Origin: Candidatus Gastranaerophilales bacterium
GTDB lineage: Bacteria > Cyanobacteriota > Vampirovibrionia > Gastranaerophilales > Gastranaerophilaceae
NCBI GenBank assembly: GCA_017461425.1
Contig: JAFTXY010000006.1
Coordinates: 1-64,000, forward strand
Length of the DNA: 64,000 bases
Direction: 5' to 3'
How positions within the stretch are numbered: position 1 is the stretch's first letter; the number at the start of each line of letters is the position of its first letter. Of the stretch, positions 1 to 8,218 are shown piece after piece. Made by a program: the position numbers and the translations under genes. A model generated the notes under the pieces. The model saw nothing but the letters and a program-made list of their open reading frames with translations. It did no database searches and was not told where the DNA came from.

Positions 1-41
1 CCATCATCATCTCTTGGGTGTTTATTTTCATCCCAGCTCAT
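1..41 (-). CDS. 5' end of an unidentified gene (truncated by window edge)
   Basis: Only the first 13 codons are inside the window, reading MSWDENKHPRDDD. The start is supported by a GGAGG ribosome-binding site at about 50-54, an upstream leader hairpin and a consensus promoter on the same strand. The visible piece is hydrophilic with no signal peptide. Too little is present to name the product. Confidence 0.6.
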   Translation of the reverse strand, partial: MSWDENKHPRDDD

Positions 42-69
42 TTTTTTAATCCTCCATTTTTAAAATAAA

Positions 70-119
70 ATATAGAGAGCCGATTAAATCATATTTTGAT
101 TTTAATCAACTCTCTATAT
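70..119 (-). promoter_or_regulatory. Long leader hairpin upstream of the truncated gene
   Basis: An inverted repeat of about 22 bp (ATATAGAGAG arms plus GATTAAA arms, AT-rich loop) lies between the minus-strand promoter and the gene start. Two positions that mismatch on the plus strand become G-U pairs in minus-strand RNA, so the structure suits the minus transcript. A U-rich stretch follows it. It may be an attenuator, a 5' stability stem or a read-through terminator; the sequence does not decide between these. Confidence 0.55.
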
Positions 120-145
120 TCTTTAATGTATTAACTTATATTTTT

Positions 146-173
146 ATTATAGTCTTTTTTATTTTATTGTCAA
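146..173 (-). promoter_or_regulatory. Sigma70-type promoter, TTGACA-16-TATAAT
   Basis: On the minus strand a perfect TTGACA (173-168) is followed after 16 bases by a perfect TATAAT (151-146). Transcription would start near 139 and run through the hairpin at 70-119 into the gene at 41. It is one of the two best promoter matches in the window. Confidence 0.7.
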
Positions 174-250
174 GTTATTATGTATAAAATACATTATTAA
201 TTTACTAAATTGTTTGCTTAAGTTCCTATCTGACTTTATTTGCGCAAAAT

Positions 251-273
251 AAAACCGCCTAAAAGGCGGTTTT
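251..273 (-). terminator. Intrinsic terminator after the zinc-ribbon gene
   Basis: A 9-bp perfect stem (AAAACCGCC / GGCGGTTTT) with a 5-base loop begins just beyond the stop codon of the zinc-ribbon gene and is followed on the minus strand by a U-rich tail. Confidence 0.85.
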
Positions 274-278
274 AAAAC

Positions 279-551
279 TTATTCTTGTTCTTTTCTTTTT
301 TGGAAGCATTCTTTACAGAAAATTTCTTTACCTTCCATTGGTTTAAAAGGAACTTTCGTTTCTGCTCCGCATTGAGAACAAACTGCATCATACATTTTTT
401 TTCTCGATTTGTGTCTTCTTGCTTTTCTACATTCCGGGCATCTTTTTGGTGTGTTTACCAAACCTTTTTGAGAGTAAAACTCTTGTTCTCCTGCGCTAAA
501 GACAAATTCTTTTGAACAATCTTCGCAAATCAGGGTTTGATCTTCAAACAT
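279..551 (-). CDS. Small zinc-ribbon protein
   Basis: This 90-residue protein has four CxxC knuckles: CEDC near residue 9, CPEC near 38, CSQC near 58 and CKEC near 80. They make two probable zinc ribbons separated by a basic stretch (RKARRHKSRKK). The second half resembles the CxxC...VPF...CxxC ribbon common in small bacterial zinc-ribbon proteins. The start is backed by AAGGAG eight bases upstream, and a strong terminator follows. It may bind nucleic acid or ribosomes, but the exact role is unknown. Confidence 0.85.
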   Translation of the reverse strand: MFEDQTLICEDCSKEFVFSAGEQEFYSQKGLVNTPKRCPECRKARRHKSRKKMYDAVCSQCGAETKVPFKPMEGKEIFCKECFQKRKEQE

Positions 552-689
552 TTCTGGGTCTCCTTGTTTAATTTTGTAATTTATCAGACCACCGGTGCAA
601 AAAATTTTAAAAATTCAGGCACAAATAGTTGATTTACATCATTTTAAACTTTTTTTTCAATTTATGCAAGAAAAATCAAACAAAATAGC

Positions 690-1040
690 CTATAATTTAC
701 CAAAATAACCATATTCTTTAATAGCAATTGCTTTTAATTTTTTCATGGCTTTTTGATTATTACCAGCACATGCCAGATTGCAAACTGTTTTATTATGCTT
801 ATAAAGCTGTATATTGCAACTAGTCCCCTCTAAAAAATATTTTTTTACAATTAATTCCTTGCAATTCCCGCTTTTTAAAGCCAAAGAAAGCTTTTGATAA
901 TTCGGTTTATCTTTAATTAAAGAATTAAAAGAAGAAGTCACAATGACTTTTTGATTATTTTTATAAGTACATTCATACATTGTGCAATTTGCACTCTGCA
1001 TTCCTATTAATATTGCTATAATAAAAAATATTCTTTTCAT
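690..1040 (-). CDS. Small secreted protein of unknown function
   Basis: The 116-residue product starts with Lys-Arg followed by a hydrophobic stretch (FFIIAILIGM), a typical Sec signal peptide with likely cleavage around residues 17-20. The mature part is basic and carries six cysteines (including CTMYEC and CNLAC), suggesting disulfides outside the cytoplasm. AGGGTG lies a few bases before the ATG. No family is recognised. Confidence 0.7.
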   Translation of the reverse strand: MKRIFFIIAILIGMQSANCTMYECTYKNNQKVIVTSSFNSLIKDKPNYQKLSLALKSGNCKELIVKKYFLEGTSCNIQLYKHNKTVCNLACAGNNQKAMKKLKAIAIKEYGYFGKL

Positions 1041-1166
1041 AAAAACACCCTAAAAACCAACAATATCGTTATTTATATGCCACAAAATAATCTAAAATTA
1101 ACTATTAATCTATTAAATCTTTTATCTCCTTTTTTGTTTTTTTAAAATTTTGATAACTATTTCAAC

Positions 1167-2978
1167 CTAGCCTAATTTATAATTTGAAACCCAAGATGTT
1201 CCATATTTGCATAAATAAAGCAATAAAAGCTCTCTTGTAATTAATTGAAACACCAAAGATTTACCATAAGCAGCAAGACATTCTTTTTCACACAAATTTA
1301 CCATTTCATTCAATTCTTGCTTTGTCATACCAACAGCTTCATATCTAAATGTTGGCGAAAATTCTTCTTCTTGATACGTATTACCTTTAACACCATAAAA
1401 TTCCGGGTTTTCTCTTAATTTCGTATGTTTTCCCATCGAAAACACAGATTTTCCATAAACATTTATTATATCAGTGTTTTTGCAGATTAAATCTATTGTT
1501 TGTTTTGCATCTTCTTTTGTTTCTGCAGGAAAACCGAAAAATATAAAAGCAAAATTGAATATATCAGCCTCATGCGCTCTTCTTAAAACATTCATTCTAT
1601 CTTCGAAATCGACCCCTTTATTAATTAAGTCCATAATTTTTTTAGAGCCTGATTCTAATCCCCAAAGCACCATTTTTAAGCCAGCTTTTTTTGCTTTTTC
1701 AAGAATATCTTTTGAAAAACCACTTTCCAATCTAGCATCGCAGAAAAACGAAATGTCTAGATTATTTTCAAGAATTTTTTCTGACATCAATTCTAAGTAT
1801 TTTGGACTTATGGCTTCATCAATAAATTCAAATTTTGTGATGCCATATTTTTCTTTTATATATTTAAGCTGTTCAATTAATTTATCGACATTTTTGATAT
1901 TGTATTTCATACCAAAATCATGATCACAAAAACTACATTTGCCCCAATAACAACCTCTTGAAGCCTGAAAAGGCATTACGATTTCTGGCATAAAATATTT
2001 TTTTAAATTAAACCCCTCCAAAGATATTGGTTTCATATCGTCTAATTTAATTGGCTCTTTATTTTCATTTGAAACAACTTTTCCGCCTTTTAAATACATT
2101 AAATTAGAAACATCTTCTATTTTTCGATTACCTGCCAAATAATCAGTAAGTTCTATGACTGGTCTTTCACCCTCTTTTACAAGCAACGTATCGCAAAATA
2201 ATTCAAAAAATTCTGGAATATTTTTAATCGTATCAGTTAATCTTGTAAAATAATTACCACCAATACTTATATGGGCATCGGTTTCTTTTTTTAACATATT
2301 TGCCAATGTTAATCCAGGAACAACTTGGCAATATGAATTTATAGAAATACCAATGCTATCGGGGTTTTTTTCTTTTATTTTTGGAAGCATTTCTCGATAA
2401 AAATCGATAAACATATTTGTTTCTTTATCAAAAACATGATATTTAATGCTTTCCCAATTCATTTCAAGATGCTGGTTATGATAACTTCCAATTGTTAAAA
2501 CCGAAGGATAATAAGGCATCGAAGCAATATCGAGTGCAATATTAATGATATTTAAAATTTGAGCAAGAATTTTTGGATTATAAAAATGCTTTTCTTCCCT
2601 AATCATTTTTACCATGTCTTCAATCAAAACAGGGATTGCAGAAGCATCTTTTTCATATTTTGCAAAAAAAGATTTTATCATAACATGTTTTGCTAATTTG
2701 TTTTTTTGAGGCAAAGTGTATGTATTAAAATCCTTTGTTCTATCATAAAATCCAACAATTTCTTCATAAAGTGATTTTTCTAATTCACGAGCTTTTTTTA
2801 GCGAATCACTTATATATTTTCTTTTTAAAACATGGCAATAAAATTCAAGATTAATATCCAAAACATCTAACTTATGAGGACTATCAACAAATTGCCCCAT
2901 TAAAGATGGAATTGCATAATGAGGGCTTATTGGCATCCATTGAGGAGGAAAAATATATAAAATATTTAAATTTTTCAT
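1167..2978 (-). CDS. Radical SAM protein with N-terminal B12-binding-like domain
   Basis: The first part (MKNLNILYIFPPQW...) looks like the cobalamin-binding-like domain of B12-type radical SAM enzymes. The [4Fe-4S] motif CxxxCxxC appears as GCYWGKCSFCD (near nt 1930-1955), followed by radical-SAM barrel features such as ISFFCDARLESG and WGLESGS. The family includes methylthiotransferases, methyltransferases and RiPP-modifying enzymes; the substrate cannot be read from sequence. The frame extends 24 codons further upstream to 3050, but homologues normally begin at the NLNILYIFPP segment, so the ATG at 2978 is preferred. About 603 residues. Confidence 0.8.
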   Translation of the reverse strand: MKNLNILYIFPPQWMPISPHYAIPSLMGQFVDSPHKLDVLDINLEFYCHVLKRKYISDSLKKARELEKSLYEEIVGFYDRTKDFNTYTLPQKNKLAKHVMIKSFFAKYEKDASAIPVLIEDMVKMIREEKHFYNPKILAQILNIINIALDIASMPYYPSVLTIGSYHNQHLEMNWESIKYHVFDKETNMFIDFYREMLPKIKEKNPDSIGISINSYCQVVPGLTLANMLKKETDAHISIGGNYFTRLTDTIKNIPEFFELFCDTLLVKEGERPVIELTDYLAGNRKIEDVSNLMYLKGGKVVSNENKEPIKLDDMKPISLEGFNLKKYFMPEIVMPFQASRGCYWGKCSFCDHDFGMKYNIKNVDKLIEQLKYIKEKYGITKFEFIDEAISPKYLELMSEKILENNLDISFFCDARLESGFSKDILEKAKKAGLKMVLWGLESGSKKIMDLINKGVDFEDRMNVLRRAHEADIFNFAFIFFGFPAETKEDAKQTIDLICKNTDIINVYGKSVFSMGKHTKLRENPEFYGVKGNTYQEEEFSPTFRYEAVGMTKQELNEMVNLCEKECLAAYGKSLVFQLITRELLLLYLCKYGTSWVSNYKLG

Positions 2979-3065
2979 TTCCATCACCATTTTCAATATA
3001 TCTTTTTTAGCTAAAATCCGCATCAAATAGATAAATGAAATGTATGACATAATAATTCATTTTTA

Positions 3066-3098
3066 AATCAAAAGCGGGTTAAGTACCCGCTTTTGATT
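3066..3098 (-). terminator. Perfect 14-bp hairpin after the tagged protein gene
   Basis: Arms AATCAAAAGCGGGT / ACCCGCTTTTGATT with a 5-base loop directly overlap the stop codon of the upstream minus-strand gene. The 3' arm is U-rich, but there is no long separate U-run on the minus strand, so termination may be partial and the radical SAM gene could be reached by read-through. Confidence 0.65.
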
Positions 3099-3501
3099 AT
3101 TTATTTAAATCTTCATCAGTTGCAATAAACAAATGTGCCTCATAAATATTTGTCATATTTTCAACAGAGCCAAATCTATCCCCAACAACTACACAAATAC
3201 CAACCTTGTTTTGAAGATTGTAAGTATTTACTTTATCTCCCAAAAATTTAGGTAAATCTTTTTGATTAACCACTTGCAAACCAACAGACCTAACACCTAA
3301 AGATTGATATTTTTCAATCATTCTAGACATTGTACTTTCTAATTCAGCAATAGAAAATCTCTCATGTACTTCTGGTTGAACTTTTTTTAATCGTTCTATA
3401 ACAATATCGTAAGTTTTTTCGCTTTGTTCGCCTTTAAATGATGGGGTATTATTTTGTTTTACATTTTTATAGTTTGATAATCTTACTGGTGATATTTGCA
3501 T
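3097..3501 (-). CDS. Hypothetical protein with MQISPV...SFKG N-terminal tag
   Basis: The 134-residue product starts MQISPVRLSNYKN and reaches PSFKG around residue 20. This short head resembles those of the proteins at 27260, 51796 and 61277 in this window. The rest is a compact alpha/beta segment (SVGLQVVNQKDLP, VGICVVVGDRFGS, EAHLFIATDED) with no recognised family. The ATG at 3501 is chosen because AGGAGA precedes it; a frame extension to 3525 has no such site. It has no signal peptide. A perfect hairpin follows the stop. Confidence 0.75.
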   Translation of the reverse strand: MQISPVRLSNYKNVKQNNTPSFKGEQSEKTYDIVIERLKKVQPEVHERFSIAELESTMSRMIEKYQSLGVRSVGLQVVNQKDLPKFLGDKVNTYNLQNKVGICVVVGDRFGSVENMTNIYEAHLFIATDEDLNK

Positions 3502-3616
3502 GGCTTTCTCCTTATGATTATACAAGGATTATAAAAAATTTTTTTTGCGCTACTTTGCCAAACTAGATATTTTAAAAACAACCCTTTAGGTTACTTTAAA
3601 GCGCAATCTTTGCAAT

Positions 3617-3751
3617 TTAATCCCAAATAAACACTCTACCGAAGAAAAATGCGAACCGTTGAGCATTTTTCGAGAGGGCAAAAGCGGCGGATTTTGCGTA
3701 GGCTGAAGCTGTATATTGTCTTGCAGTTTGAGTATAAATATCAGTATTCAT
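3617..3751 (-). CDS. Possible 44-residue small protein
   Basis: An ATG at 3751 is preceded by GGGGGAG and opens a 44-codon frame, starting MNTDIYTQTARQYTASAYAK and ending FFFGRVFIWD. The middle is Ala/Ser-rich. A 9-bp hairpin (GAAAAATGC / GCATTTTTC, 3644-3671) lies within it, so the stretch could instead be a structured RNA or decayed sequence. No family is recognised. Confidence 0.3.
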   Translation of the reverse strand: MNTDIYTQTARQYTASAYAKSAAFALSKNAQRFAFFFGRVFIWD

Positions 3752-4063
3752 GAGAATCTCCCCCAAGTCGGAAACGAACCAATGTGATTTATAGTGGGGA
3801 AGGAGGGATTCTAACTCATTTTTAAAATTATGATTTTTTAAAATTTGCAACTTTCAAAAAATATTTTTTACATATACGCATTAACTCTGTTTTAATCATA
3901 TTTCAAGTCCCTGAACATCTTCTTAATATCATTTAATAATAATTATGCAAAAGGCAGTTTGTCAAACACTCACTATATTATAGGCTAATTTTTGAAAAAT
4001 TTGAGAGCTAAATTTTTCGTTTAAAATCTGCATAATTATTACGAAGGAATGTTAAAACATTAA
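3752..4063. other. Gene-poor stretch at island edge with a tRNA-like relic and an inverted repeat
   Basis: No convincing gene is visible. Near 3760-3790 the minus strand carries GGTTCGTTTCC, which resembles a tRNA T-arm but lacks the conserved loop adenine, next to a G-rich acceptor-like tail. This could be a decayed tRNA 3' half. Further on, TAATAATTATGCA (3937-3949) is matched by its reverse complement at 4029-4041. The Fic gene ends at 4064. Confidence 0.35.
3937..4041. repeat. 13-bp perfect inverted repeat enclosing 79 bp
   Basis: TAATAATTATGCA at 3937-3949 and its exact reverse complement at 4029-4041 bracket a 79-base AT-rich spacer with no coding capacity. The arrangement could be a miniature element with terminal repeats or a long-range RNA stem. 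No target-site duplication is obvious. Confidence 0.4.
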
Positions 4064-5239
4064 TTATTCGAATAATTTTATGTATTTTTCAAACTTTATT
4101 CCTTGCTGATTTCTTGTTAATTTTTCTGCTTTTACTTTTAATATACAAGGTTTTACAATGCCCAATTTAACTAAGTCATCAGCTAAATTTTTAGCAGTTT
4201 GTCTTGTTATATCTAATTTTTTAGAAATATAATTTAATGACATATATGGATGATCATATAAAACGTGTAATAAATTTTGTGCATTAGCCGCTTTTGCACC
4301 TAAATTTATTATTTTTTCACTACACTCATTTTGTAATTTATTAAACTCGTGGTAAATTTTATAAGTATTTTGTGCTGCACTATTTAAAGAATCTAAGAAA
4401 AATTTAATCCATAATTCTAAATCACCGGAGCTATTAGCATTTTTTAGAGCTTCCGTATAATTATCTTTATTTCTTTCAAATATATAAGAAACGTTGAACC
4501 AAGGTTTTTCTAATAAGCCAGAATCTAATAATTGTGCCAGAATTAATAATCTTCCAATCCTACCATTACCATCTTTAAATGGATGAATAGTTTCAAATTG
4601 GTAGTGAAATAAAGCAATCTTAACCAGTATTGGCAATTTTAGCTCATCATTACTCCAAAATTCGCATAAATCCTTTAACAATAGTGGGAGTTCATTCCAG
4701 TGAGGAGGAATAAATTTTGCACTTTTTATTGTATGACCTCCAATCCAGTTTTGAACTTTTCTTATTTCTCCAGGATTTTTATCAGCTCCTCTTACACTAT
4801 CTAGTAATATCGAATGAAGATTTGATATAAATCTCTCACTTATAGGCAATTTTTGTAAATTTTCTTTTAGTTGAAAGGTCGCATTAACATAATTAATAAC
4901 TTCTGCTCTATCTTGCTTTTGTGAAAAATCTGCACTTGAATCTTCTGGAAGTAGGATATCACTAAATGTTGTTCGTGTTCCTTCAATAGAAGAAGATTTA
5001 ACAGCTTCTTGATTTATTAACATTCTAATAAATATATCAATATTTTTTAAATTTCTTGAATCTGCATTTAATTCAGCAATAGCCTTTATTACTTTTTCCG
5101 ATAAAACGTATATTTCAGGGTCATGTATAATAAATCCTTTATTTAAAATGTTTGGCATAAAATATTCATAAGAGACATTCTCATATTCACCGTTTTCGTT
5201 TTTAAATAATTCTTGTGCTTTTTTTAATTCTCCGTACAT
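4064..5239 (-). CDS. Fic-family protein (putative AMP-transferase) with C-terminal winged helix
   Basis: This 391-residue protein carries the Fic catalytic motif HPFKDGNGRIGRLL (about residue 215), matching HxFx(D/E)GNGRxxR; Fic enzymes usually transfer AMP onto target hydroxyls. Around residue 80, SSSIEG matches the class II inhibitory helix motif (S/T)xxxE(G/N), so the enzyme should be self-inhibited. The C-terminal part (SLNYISKKLDITRQTAKNLADD) reads as a winged helix-turn-helix, suggesting DNA binding or autoregulation. GAGGA precedes the ATG. It lies downstream of the DUF2075 gene on the same strand, separated by a hairpin cluster. Both may form a stress or phage-defence unit, which is inference. 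Confidence 0.88.
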   Translation of the reverse strand: MYGELKKAQELFKNENGEYENVSYEYFMPNILNKGFIIHDPEIYVLSEKVIKAIAELNADSRNLKNIDIFIRMLINQEAVKSSSIEGTRTTFSDILLPEDSSADFSQKQDRAEVINYVNATFQLKENLQKLPISERFISNLHSILLDSVRGADKNPGEIRKVQNWIGGHTIKSAKFIPPHWNELPLLLKDLCEFWSNDELKLPILVKIALFHYQFETIHPFKDGNGRIGRLLILAQLLDSGLLEKPWFNVSYIFERNKDNYTEALKNANSSGDLELWIKFFLDSLNSAAQNTYKIYHEFNKLQNECSEKIINLGAKAANAQNLLHVLYDHPYMSLNYISKKLDITRQTAKNLADDLVKLGIVKPCILKVKAEKLTRNQQGIKFEKYIKLFE

Positions 5240-5255
5240 ATATTATTCCTCATGA

Positions 5256-5332
5256 AAAATCATCATCAGAAAAGTTTTCATGATGATTTTACATTAAAAA
5301 TCATCATGAGTCAAATTTTGGTGATGATTTTT
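5256..5332 (-). promoter_or_regulatory. Four-segment alternative-pairing hairpin cluster between helicase and fic genes
   Basis: Four AAAATCATCA-type segments alternate in orientation. The outer pairs form two 11-bp hairpins (5256-5290 and 5296-5332). The inner two form an exclusive, perfect 13-bp hairpin (5278-5290 with 5297-5309, 6-base loop). The cluster spans the stop codon of the DUF2075 gene (5294) and ends just before the fic ribosome-binding site. Mutually exclusive stems of this kind are typical of attenuators, or could be a protein-binding operator. Confidence 0.5.
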
Positions 5333-7321
5333 GTCGATTTTATACAAACCTATATCAATCAAATATTCCCATAATTCATCATAATACTTGCACAGCCTTG
5401 TATTATCAGAATTATCACCCTTAGGAACAAAAATAATAAAACCTTCGCGTGCGCGGGTTAATAATACACGATATGCATTTTTGAGATAACGCCTGTTATC
5501 CTCTTTATTTATAGTTTGCCATTTTGAGCCACTTGGTTTATAACATTCAAAATGCCCGTTTTCATAACGATAATCTGCATCCCAACCAACAAGCGCATAA
5601 TCTATTTCTAAACCTTGAATATCAAATTCTGTTGCAACTTCTTCCATAAAATACGAGGATTTTATATCGTTTTTTTCTTCTAAAAACCATTTTTCTGGTT
5701 TGCATTTATATTCCACCCAAATGCCTTCGGCACGGAGACGTTTAGCTTGTGAACTTGCAATAAGACCATACCTGCAATTTTTACCTTCTGTCTGTTTTTT
5801 AATCCATTCTTTAGCGGTATTCAAATCTCTTGTCATACAGATTGGATAAACCTTTTTAATTTCTTGGTATATCGCTGCAGCTTGTTCTTTTTCATTATTC
5901 AACAAATGATGAACAAAATTAGCGACTTTTTCACTTCTAAATGATCTTAAAGAAATAGATAAATGTAGTTCTCCAACGGTTTTACAATTTAAGCCCTCAA
6001 TTAATGCATCAAAAGAGTTATTGCCAACATACTCTTCTTCTATAATCTTATTTGATACATAAACTTTCCAATCAGGATATGAACGGCGCAAAGAATCAAA
6101 CCATTCTTGAATACCTGCTTCACCTGTGTTTATATCTTGCCCACCGCCAACAAGACAAACTATAACGGCCCAATCCTGATGTCTATTCATATATTCAATA
6201 AGCAATTCAGGTTCACTCATTGAAAGAATTTTATGTCGTTTATCATCTGGTAATTTATTAAGTATTGCGGCTTTCTTTTCATTCATAAAATTTGAAAGTT
6301 GCGCTTGCTGCCAAGCTCTTTGTGCTTCGTCAAAAATTACAACGTTGTCAACCGGCGGAATGTCTAAATTTTTAAGTGATTCGTCCCTAAAATGGTGAAT
6401 TATTTGAATAAAAGATTTTACATTGTCCCTTGCTTCGCCAATAGGAATACCCGTTCTTTTATTATCATCACGAGCTAAAGCTTCTCTTAAAACTGAAACA
6501 AGCGGTTGATTTCCTGTTAAAAAACAAGAATAATTTTTACCTGTCGTTTTTTGATTCTCTATTGCGATATTCAAGCCTGCTAATGTTTTGCCAGCGCCAG
6601 GAACTCCTGTGATAAAGCAAATAGACTTTTGATGATTTTGTTTTGAATATTCAATTATTTTTTGCACTGCAGTAGATGTTTTTGTTAAATTTTCTGCCGC
6701 TTCATTTTTGGAAATATCATCAACTGAATGATTATTATATAAAATCTCAGCCGCTTCAATAATTGTAGGAATCGGAACATAACGGGAATTTAGCCACTTA
6801 TCAAGTTGAATTTGACTACTAAATAATTTTTTGAATTTATCAAAAATTTTAATTAAATTATTGCCATTTGTATAGATTACATCATAAACATTGTTTTTAT
6901 ATTTATTAATCTGCAAATCGCATTCTGAAGCGTCTGTTGCAATAAGTATTGGAACAATTGTTTTATTGTGGCTTTCTTCATGAAAATTTGCCAAGTCTAT
7001 TGCATAAGTTCTTGCTTGTGTAGCTGCAGATCCCGCATAAACTTCATTCCCAACCTTAAATTCTAAAACAAAAATTGTACCATCAAGTAGAACAACATTA
7101 TCTATTCGGCCGCCAACGCGTGGAATGGTGTATTCAAAAATAACACTGCCGTAAGAATATCTATTTAACACATTTTTTAGTAATCTAATTTGAGCAATCC
7201 ATGCATCTTTCTGCTTACAAGCAGAATCAAACTCATCATTTTTAGCAATAATGCCAAATATTTCATCTTCATTTTGATTTAAAAATGTTTTAATATCATT
7301 ACTATAAAAAGCGCTACACAT
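5294..7321 (-). CDS. DUF2075 / Schlafen group 3-type helicase with N-terminal nuclease-like domain
   Basis: The 675-residue protein has a Walker A motif GVPGAGKT near residue 240 and a Walker B-like VVIFDEAQRAW near 330. The tail LLTRAREGFIIFVP matches superfamily I helicase motif VI and the DUF2075 (Schlafen group 3) family. The N-terminal segment GGRIDNVVLLDG...FVLEFKVG (about 70-92) fits a PD-(D/E)xK nuclease core. Such nuclease-helicase proteins are frequent in prokaryotic defence islands. GGAAG precedes the start. It sits upstream of fic with an unusual hairpin cluster between. Family call is firm; the defence role is inferred. Confidence 0.82.
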   Translation of the reverse strand: MCSAFYSNDIKTFLNQNEDEIFGIIAKNDEFDSACKQKDAWIAQIRLLKNVLNRYSYGSVIFEYTIPRVGGRIDNVVLLDGTIFVLEFKVGNEVYAGSAATQARTYAIDLANFHEESHNKTIVPILIATDASECDLQINKYKNNVYDVIYTNGNNLIKIFDKFKKLFSSQIQLDKWLNSRYVPIPTIIEAAEILYNNHSVDDISKNEAAENLTKTSTAVQKIIEYSKQNHQKSICFITGVPGAGKTLAGLNIAIENQKTTGKNYSCFLTGNQPLVSVLREALARDDNKRTGIPIGEARDNVKSFIQIIHHFRDESLKNLDIPPVDNVVIFDEAQRAWQQAQLSNFMNEKKAAILNKLPDDKRHKILSMSEPELLIEYMNRHQDWAVIVCLVGGGQDINTGEAGIQEWFDSLRRSYPDWKVYVSNKIIEEEYVGNNSFDALIEGLNCKTVGELHLSISLRSFRSEKVANFVHHLLNNEKEQAAAIYQEIKKVYPICMTRDLNTAKEWIKKQTEGKNCRYGLIASSQAKRLRAEGIWVEYKCKPEKWFLEEKNDIKSSYFMEEVATEFDIQGLEIDYALVGWDADYRYENGHFECYKPSGSKWQTINKEDNRRYLKNAYRVLLTRAREGFIIFVPKGDNSDNTRLCKYYDELWEYLIDIGLYKIDKNHHQNLTHDDF

Positions 7322-7464
7322 CTTTCATTCTTCCTTTATGCCTATTTTAACATGAATATTTATATCTTTTTTATGCAATACGTGTCTTTTTGTAAAATCT
7401 TTCCTGCTTTTTCGCTTTTCTGATTCCTTTCATGTATTGTGTTTCGTGATGTTAGGAAGGGATT

Positions 7465-7722
7465 ATGCAAGAAGTTGGATACAATATTACAAATAAAGAA
7501 TTTAAGCAAATTAGCAAATGGGCAGAAAACATTTATAATATATCCGTTATTGTTTATTATTTCGTAAGCAATCAACCTGAAATAGAAGAATGTTACAACC
7601 TCACGCCTGTTATTAAAACTTTAAGAGATAACGCAGATTTATTAAATGCGTTTTTATTGATAACGAAAAATAATTTCGACTTCAGACCTTTTGCAAAAAA
7701 TTTCCGACCAAGAAAAATTTGA
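7465..7722 (+). CDS. Small hypothetical protein, divergent from the helicase-fic pair
   Basis: An 85-residue, mostly helical product begins MQEVGYNITNKEFKQ, preceded by AGGAAGGG. There is no signal peptide or membrane segment. It is transcribed away from the DUF2075 gene from a shared intergenic region of about 140 bp. Acidic-helical small proteins at such sites are sometimes antitoxins or regulators, but no family is recognised. Confidence 0.55.
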   Translation: MQEVGYNITNKEFKQISKWAENIYNISVIVYYFVSNQPEIEECYNLTPVIKTLRDNADLLNAFLLITKNNFDFRPFAKNFRPRKI

Positions 7723-8145
7723 ACTTAAAAAACAATAAAATTTTAATACAACAAAACCAACGAATAGTACTTTCAAGCGTACAAAATGCCGGAAAGGTTC
7801 AAAATCGCAAAAACTCTTTTGCGGACAGAATTAGGACACAAGTTCTAACCTATCGGACTCGTTGGTTCAAAAAATGGACTTTCAGGACTGAGCTATGTTA
7901 CTATTCGTTGGTTACTTCCAACGGCAGAAACCTTTACACAACGGGCAAAAAGGCAAAAATAGTATTTAACTGTACAGATACACTGTCCTGAAAAAATACA
8001 GAAGCGAAGCGAAATGCCGAAGTAGCAAAAACAAAAAACGAGTCAAATTGACGAGTGGCTTGTTTTTGTGAAGCAATAATCCAAGAAAAGCGGTTGCTCC
8101 GAGACGCCTGTCTTATAAATCTACTTTAATTAAAAACAAAAAATT
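7723..8145. other. 423-bp stretch without a convincing gene
   Basis: A frame of 90 codons exists on the plus strand but starts at a TTG overlapping the previous stop, has no ribosome-binding site and a composition unlike a folded protein. A hairpin (CAAAAACAA / TTGTTTTTG arms) lies at about 8026-8079. Base composition is more GC-rich than the neighbours. It looks like decayed accessory DNA or an uncharacterised structured RNA beside tRNA-Phe. Confidence 0.4.
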
Positions 8146-8218
8146 TGCCGCGTCTCGGAATCGAACCAAGGACACAGGGATTTTCAGTCCCTTGCTCTAC
8201 CAACTGAGCTAACGCGGC
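8146..8218 (-). tRNA. tRNA-Phe (GAA)
   Basis: The minus strand folds into a 73-base cloverleaf: acceptor GCCGCGT / ACGCGGC with discriminator A, D-arm GCTCAGTTGGTAGAGC, anticodon loop CTGAAAA with anticodon GAA, and T-arm with GGTTCGATTCC. No CCA is encoded. Its 5' end is duplicated 100 bp away. Confidence 0.95.

Noticed and set aside
5250-5335. CRISPR-like repeats from the AAAATCATCA segments
   Set aside because: The segments alternate in orientation and have no regular spacers; they form hairpins, not an array. No cas genes are present.
7360-7575. 71-codon minus-strand frame overlapping the start of the 85-residue gene
   Set aside because: No ribosome-binding site and it overlaps a better supported gene on the other strand.
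7719-7991. 90-codon plus-strand frame after the 85-residue gene
   Set aside because: Starts at a TTG overlapping the previous stop, no ribosome-binding site, and composition unlike a folded protein.
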